DNA from: Faecalibacillus intestinalis | Lineage (GTDB): Bacteria; Bacillota_I; Bacilli_A; Erysipelotrichales; Coprobacillaceae | NCBI RefSeq assembly: GCF_003024685.1 | Contig: NZ_PYLQ01000022.1 | Span: 1-44,303 of the forward strand | Direction: 5' to 3' | DNA length: 44,303 nucleotides | Shown: positions 33,401 through 44,075 of the stretch, one piece after another | Layout: each line of letters begins with the position of its first letter | How positions within the stretch are numbered: position 1 is the first letter of the stretch | Notes under the pieces: generated by a model | What the model saw: only the letters and a program-made list of their open reading frames with translations | The model's database searches: none | What the model was told of the DNA's origin: nothing | Position numbers and translations under genes: made by a program

Positions 33401-34554
33401 TATGTTGAAATAGATTTTGAATGATCTACATCTGCAGCTGAACCAGCATGTAAAGTTTGATAAACTTTCTTATTGCTTTTTCCATTTAAGTCTTCATTTT
33501 CTGCACCAATCATTTCCATGATATCGATTTCACCGCAAACTGGCCACGAAGCACCTTGTTCACTGCTAATTCTACCATCTAACGTAAAATCTGAACCTAA
33601 TGTCCAAAAAGCAGGGAAAGCACCTTTTCCTTTAGGAAGTTTTGCTTTCATTTCAATTCTTCCATATAAAAATTCTCTTTTCCCATGAGTTCTAATACTT
33701 CCTGAATTATAAATAACTTGTCTATTGCCTCTAGGATTTTTATATTGATCTTCTTTATCTCTATTAGTTACTTGTAAAACTAATTGTCCATCTTTTACAT
33801 AAACATTTTCTGGATCATTTACATAATGTTCTTGTTCAACACCTCTTATTGAACCTAATTCATAATCCCAATTTGAAGTATCTAATTGACCTTTATTAAA
33901 ATCATCAGCCCAAACCATTTCATATTGATCATCTTCTGAAGCATTGCTTACTTCTTTAACGGATACATCATCGATCCACACTTCTTCTTGAATAATATCT
34001 TGGTTACCATTTTCTTCTGTCCATTTAATAAAAGCAATAGATCCAGAAGTATTTTCACCTGAATTAAAAGTAAATTCTATATCTTGATATTGACCTGCTT
34101 TATCTTCTGATGAAGAAATCGTCGTTTCAATCGTTTTTCCATTATTATCTTTTAATCCTGCACTTAATTGACCATTTTTTACTGCTAAAAATACTTGACC
34201 TTTCGCATTAGAAATTTTTACTTTTCCTTTAACAACATAATCTGTATTTTTCTTAAAACTTACTACTTGATAAACTGCTGCATTATTAGAATTTGATGAT
34301 AACTTTCCATAATAATTTCCATTATCATTTCCAAATGTACCTGTTCCTGTTTTTTTCCATGAACCACCATTATTATCAAACCCACCATTTGTAATTAAAT
34401 CACTTTTACGTTCTAATTCGATTAAATCATGTTCATGTGCAACACCGGTTTCTTGACTTGGTGTTTCAGCAAAGATCGTTGCTGAATACGAACTAAGCAT
34501 TGACATTGATGTCAATATTGATAAAACAACTTTACTTATTTTTTTGTTTTTCAT
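30445..34554 (-). CDS. Secreted, wall-anchored beta-glucanase with two CBM-GH16 modules
   Basis: This 1369-residue protein (start ATG 34554, AGGGAAAA before it) has a signal peptide (1-29). The module carbohydrate-binding domain of CBM4/9 type plus GH16 laminarinase-like domain then occurs twice: about 50-205 with 210-470, and about 600-765 with 770-1035. Each GH16 has the catalytic EIDIME motif, Glu342/Glu347 and Glu900/Glu905. Each module ends with a beta-rich linker containing DVTMTEG. An X2-like domain follows at about 1210-1300, then a Thr/Asn/Lys-rich stalk. The end is STKTG (1337-1341), a hydrophobic helix and KKKK, a sorting signal with a non-standard LPxTG box. It probably cuts beta-1,3 or mixed-linkage glucan outside the cell. 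A cre site lies in its leader. Confidence 0.93.
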   Translation of the reverse strand: MKNKKISKVVLSILTSMSMLSSYSATIFAETPSQETGVAHEHDLIELERKSDLITNGGFDNNGGSWKKTGTGTFGNDNGNYYGKLSSNSNNAAVYQVVSFKKNTDYVVKGKVKISNAKGQVFLAVKNGQLSAGLKDNNGKTIETTISSSEDKAGQYQDIEFTFNSGENTSGSIAFIKWTEENGNQDIIQEEVWIDDVSVKEVSNASEDDQYEMVWADDFNKGQLDTSNWDYELGSIRGVEQEHYVNDPENVYVKDGQLVLQVTNRDKEDQYKNPRGNRQVIYNSGSIRTHGKREFLYGRIEMKAKLPKGKGAFPAFWTLGSDFTLDGRISSEQGASWPVCGEIDIMEMIGAENEDLNGKSNKKVYQTLHAGSAADVDHSKSISTYTLPKGIFNDDYHIFGLNWSKNKMEFYVDNKIVGSIDYSNNEEYKRCFNRPQYIQMNLATGGNWAGDAGDNLAGQKYEIDYVYYGQNAQQKADSKEYYENAIKINGEHDVTMTEGETPNLLEGVTSDQDSILDYSIDNEYSFKSKGGLTSVDLVCSGKNDKQSLKKLKPGKYNLYYTARSSTDSTKPSTRRAVILTVLPNGKQDLIELDRELIKNGSFENGTNPSSGYEINSRTSWQVTNARFTKWPGCSYEGSWCGFLPENNGNANIYQTVNLKKNTKYKLKAKVQLTEVGQTMFVNLKKNAQYLVNNNEITVKCTEENKGQYQDIELDIDTGDQESIFNGKNSTDLTVCFMKWTESTNDATYKGKVFVDNVSLTEVTNEDENYNLVWADEFNESELDKKNWGYELGHIRGLEQQHYTNSKDNVYLEDGNLVIKATNRKTEDQYEVTQGDTTRKVIYDSGSVRTHGKQEFLYGRIEMKAKLPKGQAVFPAFWTLGSDFHLDGNIAQGIGWPDSGEIDIMELIGNGTAGGVNGNKQVYQTLHYGTNGEDDGKYAGHGTCYTLPSGIFNDDYHVFGINWSKGKIEWYVDDQIVRTVDYSDDQRALECIDRPQYIEFNLALGGAWPGAAGENLAGTKFEVDYVRYARNEQQQKDADTFYANAYKISGEKDVTMTEGDMPDLLAGITVDEGTVVDYSINDEPMFTNVGGNTHVSLLCTGKDDQEALKSLKPGTYNLYYTVYEKGNTTKARTRREVLLTVEERVFEKDLEKSGLELNGFVGDTLDTIKLPEGWVFENPKEKITKDTKEVSVKYSEIDGKVGTALINVQERAQIIAGENSKYDVKDSKPLKITMNISKENVLKVFVNGKELDTKYYTIENVSNKVNIILSEEYLKTLDNGEYTIKITSTLGNVETTFTVDNSKDDNTNQKPTTDKKDDANNKTNNVTTTVVKNTTQKSTKTGDQTPVELLTIGCLVSLLAIIILKKKKVF

Positions 34555-34575
34555 AAAATTTTCCCTTTCTCTTGT

Positions 34576-34590
34576 TGTTACCGCTTCCAT
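34576..34590 (-). promoter_or_regulatory. Probable cre site (CcpA binding) upstream of the glucanase
   Basis: On the minus strand ATGGAAGCGGTAACA fits the cre consensus WTGNAANCGNWNNCW at every position. It lies 22 bases upstream of the chosen start codon, where CcpA binding would block transcription when preferred sugars are present. Confidence 0.75.
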
Positions 34591-34752
34591 TAGAGTATTA
34601 TCGCATAATTTTAGTAAAAGTCAATCTATTATTTATTATTTATAACTATTTTTTTACTAAAATAAATTCTAATGGGCTATTTTATAAAATTTTATATCAA
34701 ATAAGTTCGATTGTTCTTTAGTAAATACATTATATTTTTATTTTCTTTTAGT

Positions 34753-34778
34753 AAAAAAGAACTCCCGTTTGGAAGTTC
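34753..34778 (-). terminator. Terminator of the phospho-beta-glucosidase gene
   Basis: On the minus strand GAACTTCC pairs with GGGAGTTC (one G-U pair) across AAAC, then six T. Confidence 0.85.
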
Positions 34779-34785
34779 CTCTATA

Positions 34786-36346
<1,561 letters not shown>

Positions 36347-36380
36347 CAAAAAAAGCTAGAGAATATTCTCTAACTTTTAG
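36347..36380 (-). terminator. Terminator of the gltB-gltD operon
   Basis: On the minus strand GTTAGAGAAT pairs with ATTCTCTAGC directly, then a run of seven T. It lies about 60 bases after the gltD stop. Confidence 0.78.
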
Positions 36381-36435
36381 CCCTCGAGAATATCCCAAGG
36401 TTTTCTATCAATGATTGTGAGTATATTTTGATATC

Positions 36436-37908
36436 CTATAAATTAGAATACCCCATTAAATCTTCATCAACTGCACGTGCCACTTCACGTCCTTCTCTAA
36501 TTGCCCAAACAACTAAAGATTGACCTCTACGCATATCACCAGCAACATACAATTGTTTTTGATTTGTTTGGTAATTTTCATCTGCCACATTTCCTCTTGG
36601 TGTAAGTTTTACATCAAAAGCTTTAGCAACATAATCTTCGCAGCCTACAAATCCTGCAGCAATTAAAACAATATCTGCATCTAATGTTTTTTCGCTTCCT
36701 TTAACAGGAACCATTTGCATGCGACCTTCTACTTGTTTTGATTCAAGTGAGACAATAACGACTTGTTTTACATTTCCTTTATCATCTTTAATAAACTCTT
36801 TAACAGTTGTTTGATAAAGACGAGGATCATGTCCAAAGACAGCAATAGATTCATTTTGTCCATAATCTGTCTTTTTCACACGTGGCCATTCAGGCCATGG
36901 ATTTGAATCCAAACGTTCATGAGGTGGTTCTGGCATCATTTCTAATTGAATAACTGCTTTACATCCTAAACGAATAGCTGAACCAACACAATCATTACCA
37001 GTATCTCCACCACCAATAACAAGTACATTTTTACCTTTTGTTTCAACAAAAGTTTGATCTTCTAATTGACTATTAAGTAATGATTTAGTAATTCCAGTTA
37101 AATAATCAACAGCAAAGTAAATACCTTTAGCATCTCTCCCTGGTGCTTTAATATCTCTAGCTTTTTTACTACCACAAGCAAGAATAACACGATCAAATTC
37201 TTTATATAATTGTTGAACTTGTTTTTTATTTTCAATACCGGCATTTGTTTTAAAAACAACACCTTCTTCTTCCATTAATTCAATACGACGATCAATAATA
37301 TGTTTTTCAAGTTTCATGTTAGGAATACCATACATTAATAGCCCTCCTAAACGATCTTCTCTTTCAAAGACTGTTACTTGATAACCTCTTTTATTTAATT
37401 GATCGGCTGCTGCAAGTCCTGAAGGGCCTGACCCAATAATTGCTATTTTTTTATCAATACGATGTTTAGGTGGATGGGGTTGCATCCAATTGGAAGCATA
37501 AGCTGTTTCAATAATTGCATTTTCATTTTCTCTTACGGTAACGGGATTTCCATTTAATCCACAAGTACATGCTGCTTCACATAAAGCAGGACATACTCTT
37601 GATGTGAATTCTGGAAAATTATTTGTTTTTAAAAGTCTTTTTAAAGCGGCTTTATAATTTTTATGGAAAATTAAATCATTCCATTCAGGTATCAAGTTGT
37701 TTAGTGGACAACCTGATACCATTCCTTGAATCATTTTTCCATTTTGACAGAAAGGAACTCCACAATCCATGCAGCGAGCTCCTTGGCATGATTGTTCATC
37801 ACGAGATAATGGTTTATGAAATTCATTAAAGTTCTTAATACGTTTTAATGGTTCAACTTCTGTTGATACTTGTCTTTCTATTTCTAAAAATCCTGTTGGC
37901 TTTCCCAT
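36436..37908 (-). CDS. gltD: Glutamate synthase, small subunit
   Basis: This subunit takes electrons from NADPH through FAD and iron-sulphur clusters to the large subunit. The 490 residues carry the cluster cysteines Cys41, Cys46, Cys49, Cys54 and Cys106, Cys110, Cys114, Cys116. The FAD-binding IAIIGSGPSGLAAADQL and the NADPH-binding VLVIGGGDTGNDCVGSA are present, and AGDMRRGQSLVVWAIREGR lies near the end. The start has an AAAGGAATG site and lies three bases after the gltB stop, so the two are one operon. The identification is firm. Confidence 0.97.
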   Translation of the reverse strand: MGKPTGFLEIERQVSTEVEPLKRIKNFNEFHKPLSRDEQSCQGARCMDCGVPFCQNGKMIQGMVSGCPLNNLIPEWNDLIFHKNYKAALKRLLKTNNFPEFTSRVCPALCEAACTCGLNGNPVTVRENENAIIETAYASNWMQPHPPKHRIDKKIAIIGSGPSGLAAADQLNKRGYQVTVFEREDRLGGLLMYGIPNMKLEKHIIDRRIELMEEEGVVFKTNAGIENKKQVQQLYKEFDRVILACGSKKARDIKAPGRDAKGIYFAVDYLTGITKSLLNSQLEDQTFVETKGKNVLVIGGGDTGNDCVGSAIRLGCKAVIQLEMMPEPPHERLDSNPWPEWPRVKKTDYGQNESIAVFGHDPRLYQTTVKEFIKDDKGNVKQVVIVSLESKQVEGRMQMVPVKGSEKTLDADIVLIAAGFVGCEDYVAKAFDVKLTPRGNVADENYQTNQKQLYVAGDMRRGQSLVVWAIREGREVARAVDEDLMGYSNL

Positions 37909-37911
37909 AAT

Positions 37912-40900
37912 CTACATTCCTTTCTTAAAAGCATTGAATGCTTCTACTTTTGCTTGTTCATTTGTAAGTCCTTGTTGTTCAAATGAACTAATAAGTGACA
38001 TCATACGTTTATAATCATGAGGAACAACTTTTTTGAAGTGTGCAACTTCATTTCCAAAGTCATCTAAAATCTTTTTCGCAACATTTGAATTTGTATATTG
38101 ATAATGTTTTTGAATCATTTCTTTTAATTGATCTTCATCATAACGTGATTTCACATTTTTATATTCTACAAGTTCTTTATTGACATGTTCATAGAATGTA
38201 TTATCTGGATCATAGACATAAGCAATACCTCCAGACATACCAGCAGCAAAGTTACGCCCTGTTTTTCCTAAAACAACAACCATACCACCTGTCATATATT
38301 CAAGACCATGATCTCCAATACCTTCAACAACGGCATGTGCTCCTGAGTTACGTACGGCAAATCTTTCACCAGCAACTCCATTGATATAAACTTCACCAGA
38401 TGTTGCTCCATATAAAGCAACGTTACCAATGATAATATTATCTTCTGGTTTAATTGTTGAATCTTTTGGTGGTACCACAATTAATTTACCACCTGATAGG
38501 CCTTTTCCAAAGTAGTCATTACTATCTCCATAAAGATGTAATGTTAAACCTTGAGGAATGAAAGCACCAAATGATTGACCACCTGCTCCATAGCAGTTAA
38601 CTTTGAAAGTATCTTCTTCTAATGATGTTCCATATTTCTTCGTAATTTCTGATCCAAAGAGTGTTCCAAATGAACGATCGATATTTGTAACATGGACATC
38701 AATTTCTTTACCTTGATGTTTATCTAAAGCTTCTTTAAATTGTTTATAAAGAACTGTTGTATCTTTGACTTCATTTAATTTGAAATCATATTCATTATTT
38801 TTTTCATGACGACTATGTTTATTAGATGTAAATGGATTATTTAAGATTTTTGATAAATCAATATTTTCAACATCATCCTTAGGTTCTAATAAATCACTAC
38901 GACCAACCATTTCATCAACTGTTTTGAATCCAAGCTGAGCCATATATTCTCTTAATTCTTGAGCAATGAAACGCATAAAGTTTTCAACATATTCAGGTTT
39001 GCCTTTAAAACGTTTTCTTAAAATAGGATTTTGTGTAGCAACCCCTACTGGACATGTATCTAAGTTACATACTCTCATCATAACGCAGCCCATTGTTACA
39101 AGTGGTGCTGTCGCAAAACCAAATTCTTCTGCTCCAAGTAAAGTAGCAATTGCGAGATCTCTACCTGTCATGAGTTTACCATCTGTTTCAATAACAACAC
39201 GACTTCTTAAATCATTCATGATCAATGTTTGATGAGCTTCTGCTAAACCTAATTCCCATGGAAGACCTGCATTATAAACTGAGTTTTTAGGAGCAGCCCC
39301 TGTCCCTCCATCATATCCTGAAATAAGGATAACACCAGCACCTGCTTTAGCAACACCGGCAGCAACTGTTCCAACACCAGCTTCTGATACAAGTTTAACT
39401 GAAATACGTGCTTCTTTATTAGCGTTCTTTAAGTCATAAATCAATTGTGCTAGGTCTTCAATTGAATAAATATCATGATGTGGTGGTGGTGAAATTAAGC
39501 TAACCCCTGGTGTAGAGTGTCTTGTTTTGGCAACCCATGGATAAACTTTACCACCTGGTAAGTGTCCACCTTCTCCTGGTTTTGCTCCTTGTGCCATTTT
39601 AATTTGAATTTCATTGGCACTACATAAGTATTCACTTGTTACTCCAAAACGTCCTGAGGCAACTTGTTTAATAGCTGAACATTTACTATCACCATTAGGA
39701 AGTTGTTTAAATCTTTCTGGATCTTCTCCACCTTCACCACTGTTTGACTTACCATGTAATCTATTCATTGCAATCGCCATTGTTTCATGTGCTTCTTTTG
39801 AAATTGATCCATAAGACATCGCACCTGTTTTAAATCTTCTAACAATTGATTCCACAGGTTCAACTTCTTCAATTGGAATTGATTTTGTCTTTTTAAATTG
39901 CATTAAACCTCTTAAATTAAGATGTGCACCTTCTTCATCAATCATTTTTGAATATTCTTTAAATAATTGATAATCACCTAAACGTGTTGCTTGTTGTAAT
40001 TTATGAATCGTTGCTGGATTATATAAATGTTCTTCTTTTCCTGATCTTTCTTTATGATCGCCGGCACTGTTTAATGAGATGTCTACATCTAATCCAAGTG
40101 GATCATATACTTGATCATGTCTATATTCGACATCTTTTTCAATATCTTTAATTGTTTTTCCTTCAATACGACTTACTGTTTTAGAAAAATATTTATTCAC
40201 TAAATCACTTGATAAACCGATTGCTTCAAAGTTTTGTGATCCACGATAAGATTGAATTGTACTAATTCCCATTTTAGAAGCAATTTTAACAATACCATGT
40301 AAAATACCACTATTATAATCATCAACGGCTGCATAATAATCTTTATCTAATAAACCTTGATCAATTAAATCAAAGATTGTATCTTGTGCTAAATAACCAT
40401 TGATAGCTGAAACACCATATCCAAGCAATGTCGCATAATGATGTACTTCTCTTGGTTCAGCTGATTCAAGAATTAAAGCTAAACTGTTACGTTTTTTAGT
40501 TCTTACTAAATAAGAGTTAACAGCTCCAACAGCTAATAACGAAGGAATTGGTAAATGGTTATCATCTACTGCCCTATCTGATAAAATAACAATATTACAT
40601 CCTTCATGATAACGTTTATCTACTTCTACAAAAACACGATCAATTGCTTTTTCTAATGAAGTATTTTTAATATATGTAATATTAACTTCACCTACTTTAA
40701 AGCCTTCTTTTTTCAAGTTTTTGATTTTTAAAATATCTGTATTACTTAAAATAGGGTGATTGATTTTTAATAAATGACAGTTTTCTGGTTTATCTTCCAA
40801 CATATTTCCATCTCGACCAATACAAATGCTTGTTGAAGTAATGATTTCTTCACGAATAGCATCGATTGGTGGATTGGTTACTTGTGCAAACAATTGTTTA

Positions 40901-42417
40901 AAGTAATTAAATAATGGTGGATGTTTTGTTGATAAAGCTGCAATTGGTGTATCATTTCCCATTGCTACAATATTTTCATTACCAGTTAAAGCTAAATTTT
41001 TAATATAGTTTGTATCTTCATAACTATAACCATGAATTTTTTGTAATTTAGTTAATTCTTCTCCTTCGTATCTTTCTACTCTAATACTAGGAATTCTCAT
41101 ATCTTTTAAATTAATTAAATTGCTTTCCAACCATTCTCCATAAGGTTGTTTTGTTGCATACGTTTCCTTTAAAACATCATCTTCAATAAGTTCACCTTTA
41201 ACAGTATCAACTAATAACATTTTTCCAGGTCTTAGTCTTTCTTTTAAAATAATATCTTTAGCTGGAATATCTAATGATCCTACTTCTGAAGATAATACTA
41301 AATAATGATCTTTTGTAATGTAATAACGTGATGGTCTTAAACCATTTCTATCTAAGATAGCCCCCATGATGTCTCCATCACTAAATAAGATAGATGCTGG
41401 TCCATCCCAAGGTTCCATAAGTGTAGCATTATATTCATAGAAATCTTTTTTTGCTTGTGACATGCTTTTATCATTTTCATAAGGTTCTGGAATACACATC
41501 ATGACAGCTCTTGGAAGTTCCATACCTGACATTACTAAAAATTCCAATGTATTATCTAACATAGCTGAATCGGAACCATTGACATCAACAACTGGATATA
41601 TTTTTGAAGTATCCACAACATCTGTTTGCATGTTTTCTTCTCGACAGAACATGTTATTCGCATTTCCTTTAATTGTATTGATTTCACCATTGTGAACAAT
41701 AAATCTATTAGGATGGGCTCTTTTCCATGATGGCATTGTATTTGTTGAGAAACGTGAATGAACTAAAGCAATGGCACTTTTATAACTTTTATCTTGTAAA
41801 TCTTTAAAGAATAATCGAAGTTGTTGTACTAAGAACATTCCTTTATAAACAATTGTACGACTTGAAAGTGAACATACATAAGTATCTTCAAATTGACTTT
41901 GTTCAAAAATTCTTCTCACTTGATATAATTTTCTATCAAAATCTAAACCACAATTTACGCCATGAGGTTTTTTAATAAATACTTGGACAATATATGGCAT
42001 GGCATCTAATGCTTTTTTCCCTAAAACACTAGGTACAGTTGGTACAGCACGCCAACCTAAAAATTCTAATCCTTCTTTTTTAACAACTGTTTCAAACATT
42101 TTTTTGACACGTAAACGTACTTTTTCATCTTGAGGCATAAAGAACATTCCAACTCCATAATGTCCTTTTTGAGGTAATGTAAAATCTTTAATAATCTTTT
42201 GAAAATATTCATCTGGTATTTGTGTTAAGATTCCTACACCATCTCCAGTTTCCCCTGCTGCATCCTTTCCAGCACGATGTTCTAATTGTTCAACGATTTT
42301 TAAAGCATCATCTACTGTTTTATAAGTTTTTAATCCTTTGATATTAACAACGGCCCCTATTCCGCAGTTATCATGTTCAAATGACTGATCATATAAACCT
42401 ACATTTTCTTTGTTCAT
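37912..42417 (-). CDS. gltB: Glutamate synthase, large subunit
   Basis: GOGAT makes two glutamates from glutamine and 2-oxoglutarate. The 1501 residues include a 17-residue propeptide before the nucleophile Cys18 (DNCGIGAV), exposed by processing in this family. After the glutaminase domain come the central domain and the FMN/synthase domain, with MSYGSISKEAHE, SNSGEGGEDPER and GYDGGTGAAP. The 3Fe-4S cysteines are in CVMMRVCNLDTCPVGV. The C-terminal GXGXG helix domain is present (GDHGLEYMTGG, GMSGGIAYV). I chose ATG 42417 because AAAGGAGGAACC precedes it; an upstream ATG at 42456 lacks a site. It would supply glutamate to serC. Confidence 0.97.
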   Translation of the reverse strand: MNKENVGLYDQSFEHDNCGIGAVVNIKGLKTYKTVDDALKIVEQLEHRAGKDAAGETGDGVGILTQIPDEYFQKIIKDFTLPQKGHYGVGMFFMPQDEKVRLRVKKMFETVVKKEGLEFLGWRAVPTVPSVLGKKALDAMPYIVQVFIKKPHGVNCGLDFDRKLYQVRRIFEQSQFEDTYVCSLSSRTIVYKGMFLVQQLRLFFKDLQDKSYKSAIALVHSRFSTNTMPSWKRAHPNRFIVHNGEINTIKGNANNMFCREENMQTDVVDTSKIYPVVDVNGSDSAMLDNTLEFLVMSGMELPRAVMMCIPEPYENDKSMSQAKKDFYEYNATLMEPWDGPASILFSDGDIMGAILDRNGLRPSRYYITKDHYLVLSSEVGSLDIPAKDIILKERLRPGKMLLVDTVKGELIEDDVLKETYATKQPYGEWLESNLINLKDMRIPSIRVERYEGEELTKLQKIHGYSYEDTNYIKNLALTGNENIVAMGNDTPIAALSTKHPPLFNYFKQLFAQVTNPPIDAIREEIITSTSICIGRDGNMLEDKPENCHLLKINHPILSNTDILKIKNLKKEGFKVGEVNITYIKNTSLEKAIDRVFVEVDKRYHEGCNIVILSDRAVDDNHLPIPSLLAVGAVNSYLVRTKKRNSLALILESAEPREVHHYATLLGYGVSAINGYLAQDTIFDLIDQGLLDKDYYAAVDDYNSGILHGIVKIASKMGISTIQSYRGSQNFEAIGLSSDLVNKYFSKTVSRIEGKTIKDIEKDVEYRHDQVYDPLGLDVDISLNSAGDHKERSGKEEHLYNPATIHKLQQATRLGDYQLFKEYSKMIDEEGAHLNLRGLMQFKKTKSIPIEEVEPVESIVRRFKTGAMSYGSISKEAHETMAIAMNRLHGKSNSGEGGEDPERFKQLPNGDSKCSAIKQVASGRFGVTSEYLCSANEIQIKMAQGAKPGEGGHLPGGKVYPWVAKTRHSTPGVSLISPPPHHDIYSIEDLAQLIYDLKNANKEARISVKLVSEAGVGTVAAGVAKAGAGVILISGYDGGTGAAPKNSVYNAGLPWELGLAEAHQTLIMNDLRSRVVIETDGKLMTGRDLAIATLLGAEEFGFATAPLVTMGCVMMRVCNLDTCPVGVATQNPILRKRFKGKPEYVENFMRFIAQELREYMAQLGFKTVDEMVGRSDLLEPKDDVENIDLSKILNNPFTSNKHSRHEKNNEYDFKLNEVKDTTVLYKQFKEALDKHQGKEIDVHVTNIDRSFGTLFGSEITKKYGTSLEEDTFKVNCYGAGGQSFGAFIPQGLTLHLYGDSNDYFGKGLSGGKLIVVPPKDSTIKPEDNIIIGNVALYGATSGEVYINGVAGERFAVRNSGAHAVVEGIGDHGLEYMTGGMVVVLGKTGRNFAAGMSGGIAYVYDPDNTFYEHVNKELVEYKNVKSRYDEDQLKEMIQKHYQYTNSNVAKKILDDFGNEVAHFKKVVPHDYKRMMSLISSFEQQGLTNEQAKVEAFNAFKKGM

Positions 42418-42510
42418 AAAGGTTCCTCCTTTTTTTGTACAGTTAGAATAGCACATTTAGTAATATGTGTAAAGATTAGCACTTTTTTTATGATTTTCCT
42501 AAAAAACAGT

Positions 42511-42542
42511 TATATTGTATACATTTTTTAATGTTTTATCAA
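42511..42542 (-). promoter_or_regulatory. gltB promoter with a TGTATACAATATAA element
   Basis: On the minus strand TTGATA (42542-42537) and TACAAT (42519-42514) are 17 bases apart. The sequence TGTATACAATATAA across the -10 region is identical to the serC promoter over 14 bases. The palindromic core is TGTATACA. Confidence 0.6.
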
Positions 42543-42622
42543 TGATTTGATAATCTTTTTTTAGCAAATTAATAAATTTATTTCAAAAGTGAGAAAAATT
42601 TTTTTTATTTTTTTTTAATTTA
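42543..42622. other. AT-rich spacer between the gltB and pduL promoters
   Basis: This stretch consists largely of A and T runs (for example T runs at 42599-42616). No gene is seen; it may serve as an UP-element for either promoter. Confidence 0.35.
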
Positions 42623-42651
42623 TTGGCATTAAATGATAAAAAGAGTAGAAT
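42623..42651 (+). promoter_or_regulatory. Promoter of the PduL gene
   Basis: TTGGCA (42623-42628) and TAGAAT (42646-42651) with 17-base spacing, 37 bases upstream of the ATG, preceded by T-rich DNA. Confidence 0.7.
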
Positions 42652-42687
42652 AAATGTAGTATTAATATATGGAAAGAGGAGAAAAAT

Positions 42688-43260
42688 ATGGAAGATATGT
42701 TTATTGTCGAAACTTCTGCTAGACATATTCACTTAAGTGATAAAGATTTAGCAACTTTATTTGGTGAAGGTCATCAATTAACAAATAAAAAAGATTTATC
42801 TCAACCTGGTCAATTCGCTTGTGTTGAAAGAGTAAAAGTAATTGGACCTAAAGGAGAATTAAATATGTCTGTTTTAGGACCTACAAGAAAAGAAACTCAA
42901 GTAGAAATTTCTTTAACTGACGCTAGAAGCATTGGTGTTCAAGCATTAATTAGAGAATCAGGAGATATCGAAGGAACTGCTGGATGTAAATTAGTTGGTC
43001 CTGCAGGAGAAGTTGAAATTCCTTGTGGCGTGATTGCTGCAAAAAGACATATTCACTTAACACCTGAAGATGCTGAAAAATTTGGAGTAAAAGATAAAGA
43101 AATCGTTAAAGTTGAAATTAATACAGATGGACGTTCTTTGATCTTTGGTGATGTTGTTTGTCGTGTAAGCGCTTCATATGCAACAGCTATGCATATTGAT
43201 ACTGATGAAAGTAATGCAGCAGCTTGTGGTAGAGAAGTTTACGGTAAAATCGTTAAATAA
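42688..43260 (+). CDS. PduL-type phosphotransacylase (phosphate acetyl/propanoyltransferase)
   Basis: PduL enzymes exchange CoA and phosphate on acyl groups (acyl-CoA to acyl phosphate) with two zinc ions, and are unrelated in sequence to Pta. The 190 residues contain both HxH zinc motifs, SARHIHLS (about 10-17) and AKRHIHLT (about 118-125). GPTRKETQVEISLTDAR and the C-terminal MHIDTDESNAA are also present. There is no N-terminal targeting helix for a microcompartment and no shell-protein gene nearby, so it probably serves general acetate/ATP metabolism in the cytoplasm. The start has an AGAGGAG site. It is a single gene with its own promoter and terminator. Confidence 0.93.
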   Translation: MEDMFIVETSARHIHLSDKDLATLFGEGHQLTNKKDLSQPGQFACVERVKVIGPKGELNMSVLGPTRKETQVEISLTDARSIGVQALIRESGDIEGTAGCKLVGPAGEVEIPCGVIAAKRHIHLTPEDAEKFGVKDKEIVKVEINTDGRSLIFGDVVCRVSASYATAMHIDTDESNAAACGREVYGKIVK

Positions 43261-43261
43261 G

Positions 43262-43307
43262 AAAAAGAATGGTTTTAGATATAATTTCTAAAATCATTCT
43301 TTTTTTA
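43262..43307 (+). terminator. Terminator of the PduL gene
   Basis: GAATGGTTTTAGA pairs with TCTAAAATCATTC (one G-U pair) across 7 bases, followed by eight T. Confidence 0.9.
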
Positions 43308-43336
43308 TACCTATAATATCTTACTTCGACAAATTA

Positions 43337-43345
43337 TGATATAAT
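43337..43345 (+). promoter_or_regulatory. Extended -10 promoter of the DUF4230 gene
   Basis: TGATATAAT combines a TG motif with TATAAT (43340-43345), 16 bases before the start codon. No convincing -35 sequence is seen. Confidence 0.5.
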
Positions 43346-43361
43346 CTTCGTGGGTGATGAC

Positions 43362-43997
43362 ATGAAAATATTAGATACTCTTGGAAAGTCAAAAAAGGCT
43401 ATTGGTGGTGTTATAGCAATTATAGTTTTAGTTATTGCAATCTTTTTTGCAGGTGTTCATTATGCAAGTGGTAGTAACAATGATAAAATTACTTCAACAA
43501 CCATTAAAAATCAATTAACTGAAATTAATGAGCTTGCACTTTATTCATATGATTATAGCAAAGTAGGAAAATTTTCTAATAAATTATCTTTTAATGGTTG
43601 GAAAATTCCTTTAACACAAAAAACTTTTATTATTACATATGATGGATCTATTAAAGCAGGGATTGATTTAAAACAGGCTAAAATAAGTATCGATAATGAG
43701 CAATTAAATATTACTTTACCTGCTGCAAAAATTTTAAGTCATGAAATTGATGAAAACTCTATTGAAGTATATGATGAATCATCAAATATTTTTAATCAGA
43801 TAAGTATTAACGATTATAAATCTTTTGCGACTAAAGAAAAGAAAAAAAATGAAAAAGAAGCTATTTCTAATGGTATTTTAGAAAAGTCTAAAACAAAAGC
43901 TGAACAAACCTTAACCACATATCTACAGGCTATTCCAGAAATTAAAGATCATTATAAATTAAATATTACAATTGAAGATGCAAAAACCGATGAGTAA
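43362..43997 (+). CDS. DUF4230 membrane-anchored protein
   Basis: The 211 residues have one N-terminal membrane helix (about 10-32), and then an extracytoplasmic domain with the DUF4230 pattern. TEINELALYSYDYSKVGKF is followed by IPLTQKTFIITYDGSIKAGIDLKQAKISID and by ITLPAAKILSHEID. A long charged helix forms the C-terminus. The function of the family is unknown. I chose ATG 43362; a GTG four codons upstream (43350) is an alternative, and GGTGATG is the likely ribosome site. The ISL3-type element begins about 8 bases after the stop, so the original downstream sequence has been displaced. Confidence 0.85.
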   Translation: MKILDTLGKSKKAIGGVIAIIVLVIAIFFAGVHYASGSNNDKITSTTIKNQLTEINELALYSYDYSKVGKFSNKLSFNGWKIPLTQKTFIITYDGSIKAGIDLKQAKISIDNEQLNITLPAAKILSHEIDENSIEVYDESSNIFNQISINDYKSFATKEKKKNEKEAISNGILEKSKTKAEQTLTTYLQAIPEIKDHYKLNITIEDAKTDE

Positions 43998-44075
43998 CAA
44001 ACTCGGTATATTAAATTATCCGGTGCTTAGAGGTTCACTCTAAATTATTAGGCGGAGTACCCTCTAAATTCTCGC

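Noticed and set aside
42688-43997. PduL and the DUF4230 gene as part of a microcompartment operon
   Set aside because: They have separate promoters and terminators, and no shell protein, aldehyde dehydrogenase or diol/ethanolamine enzyme is near.
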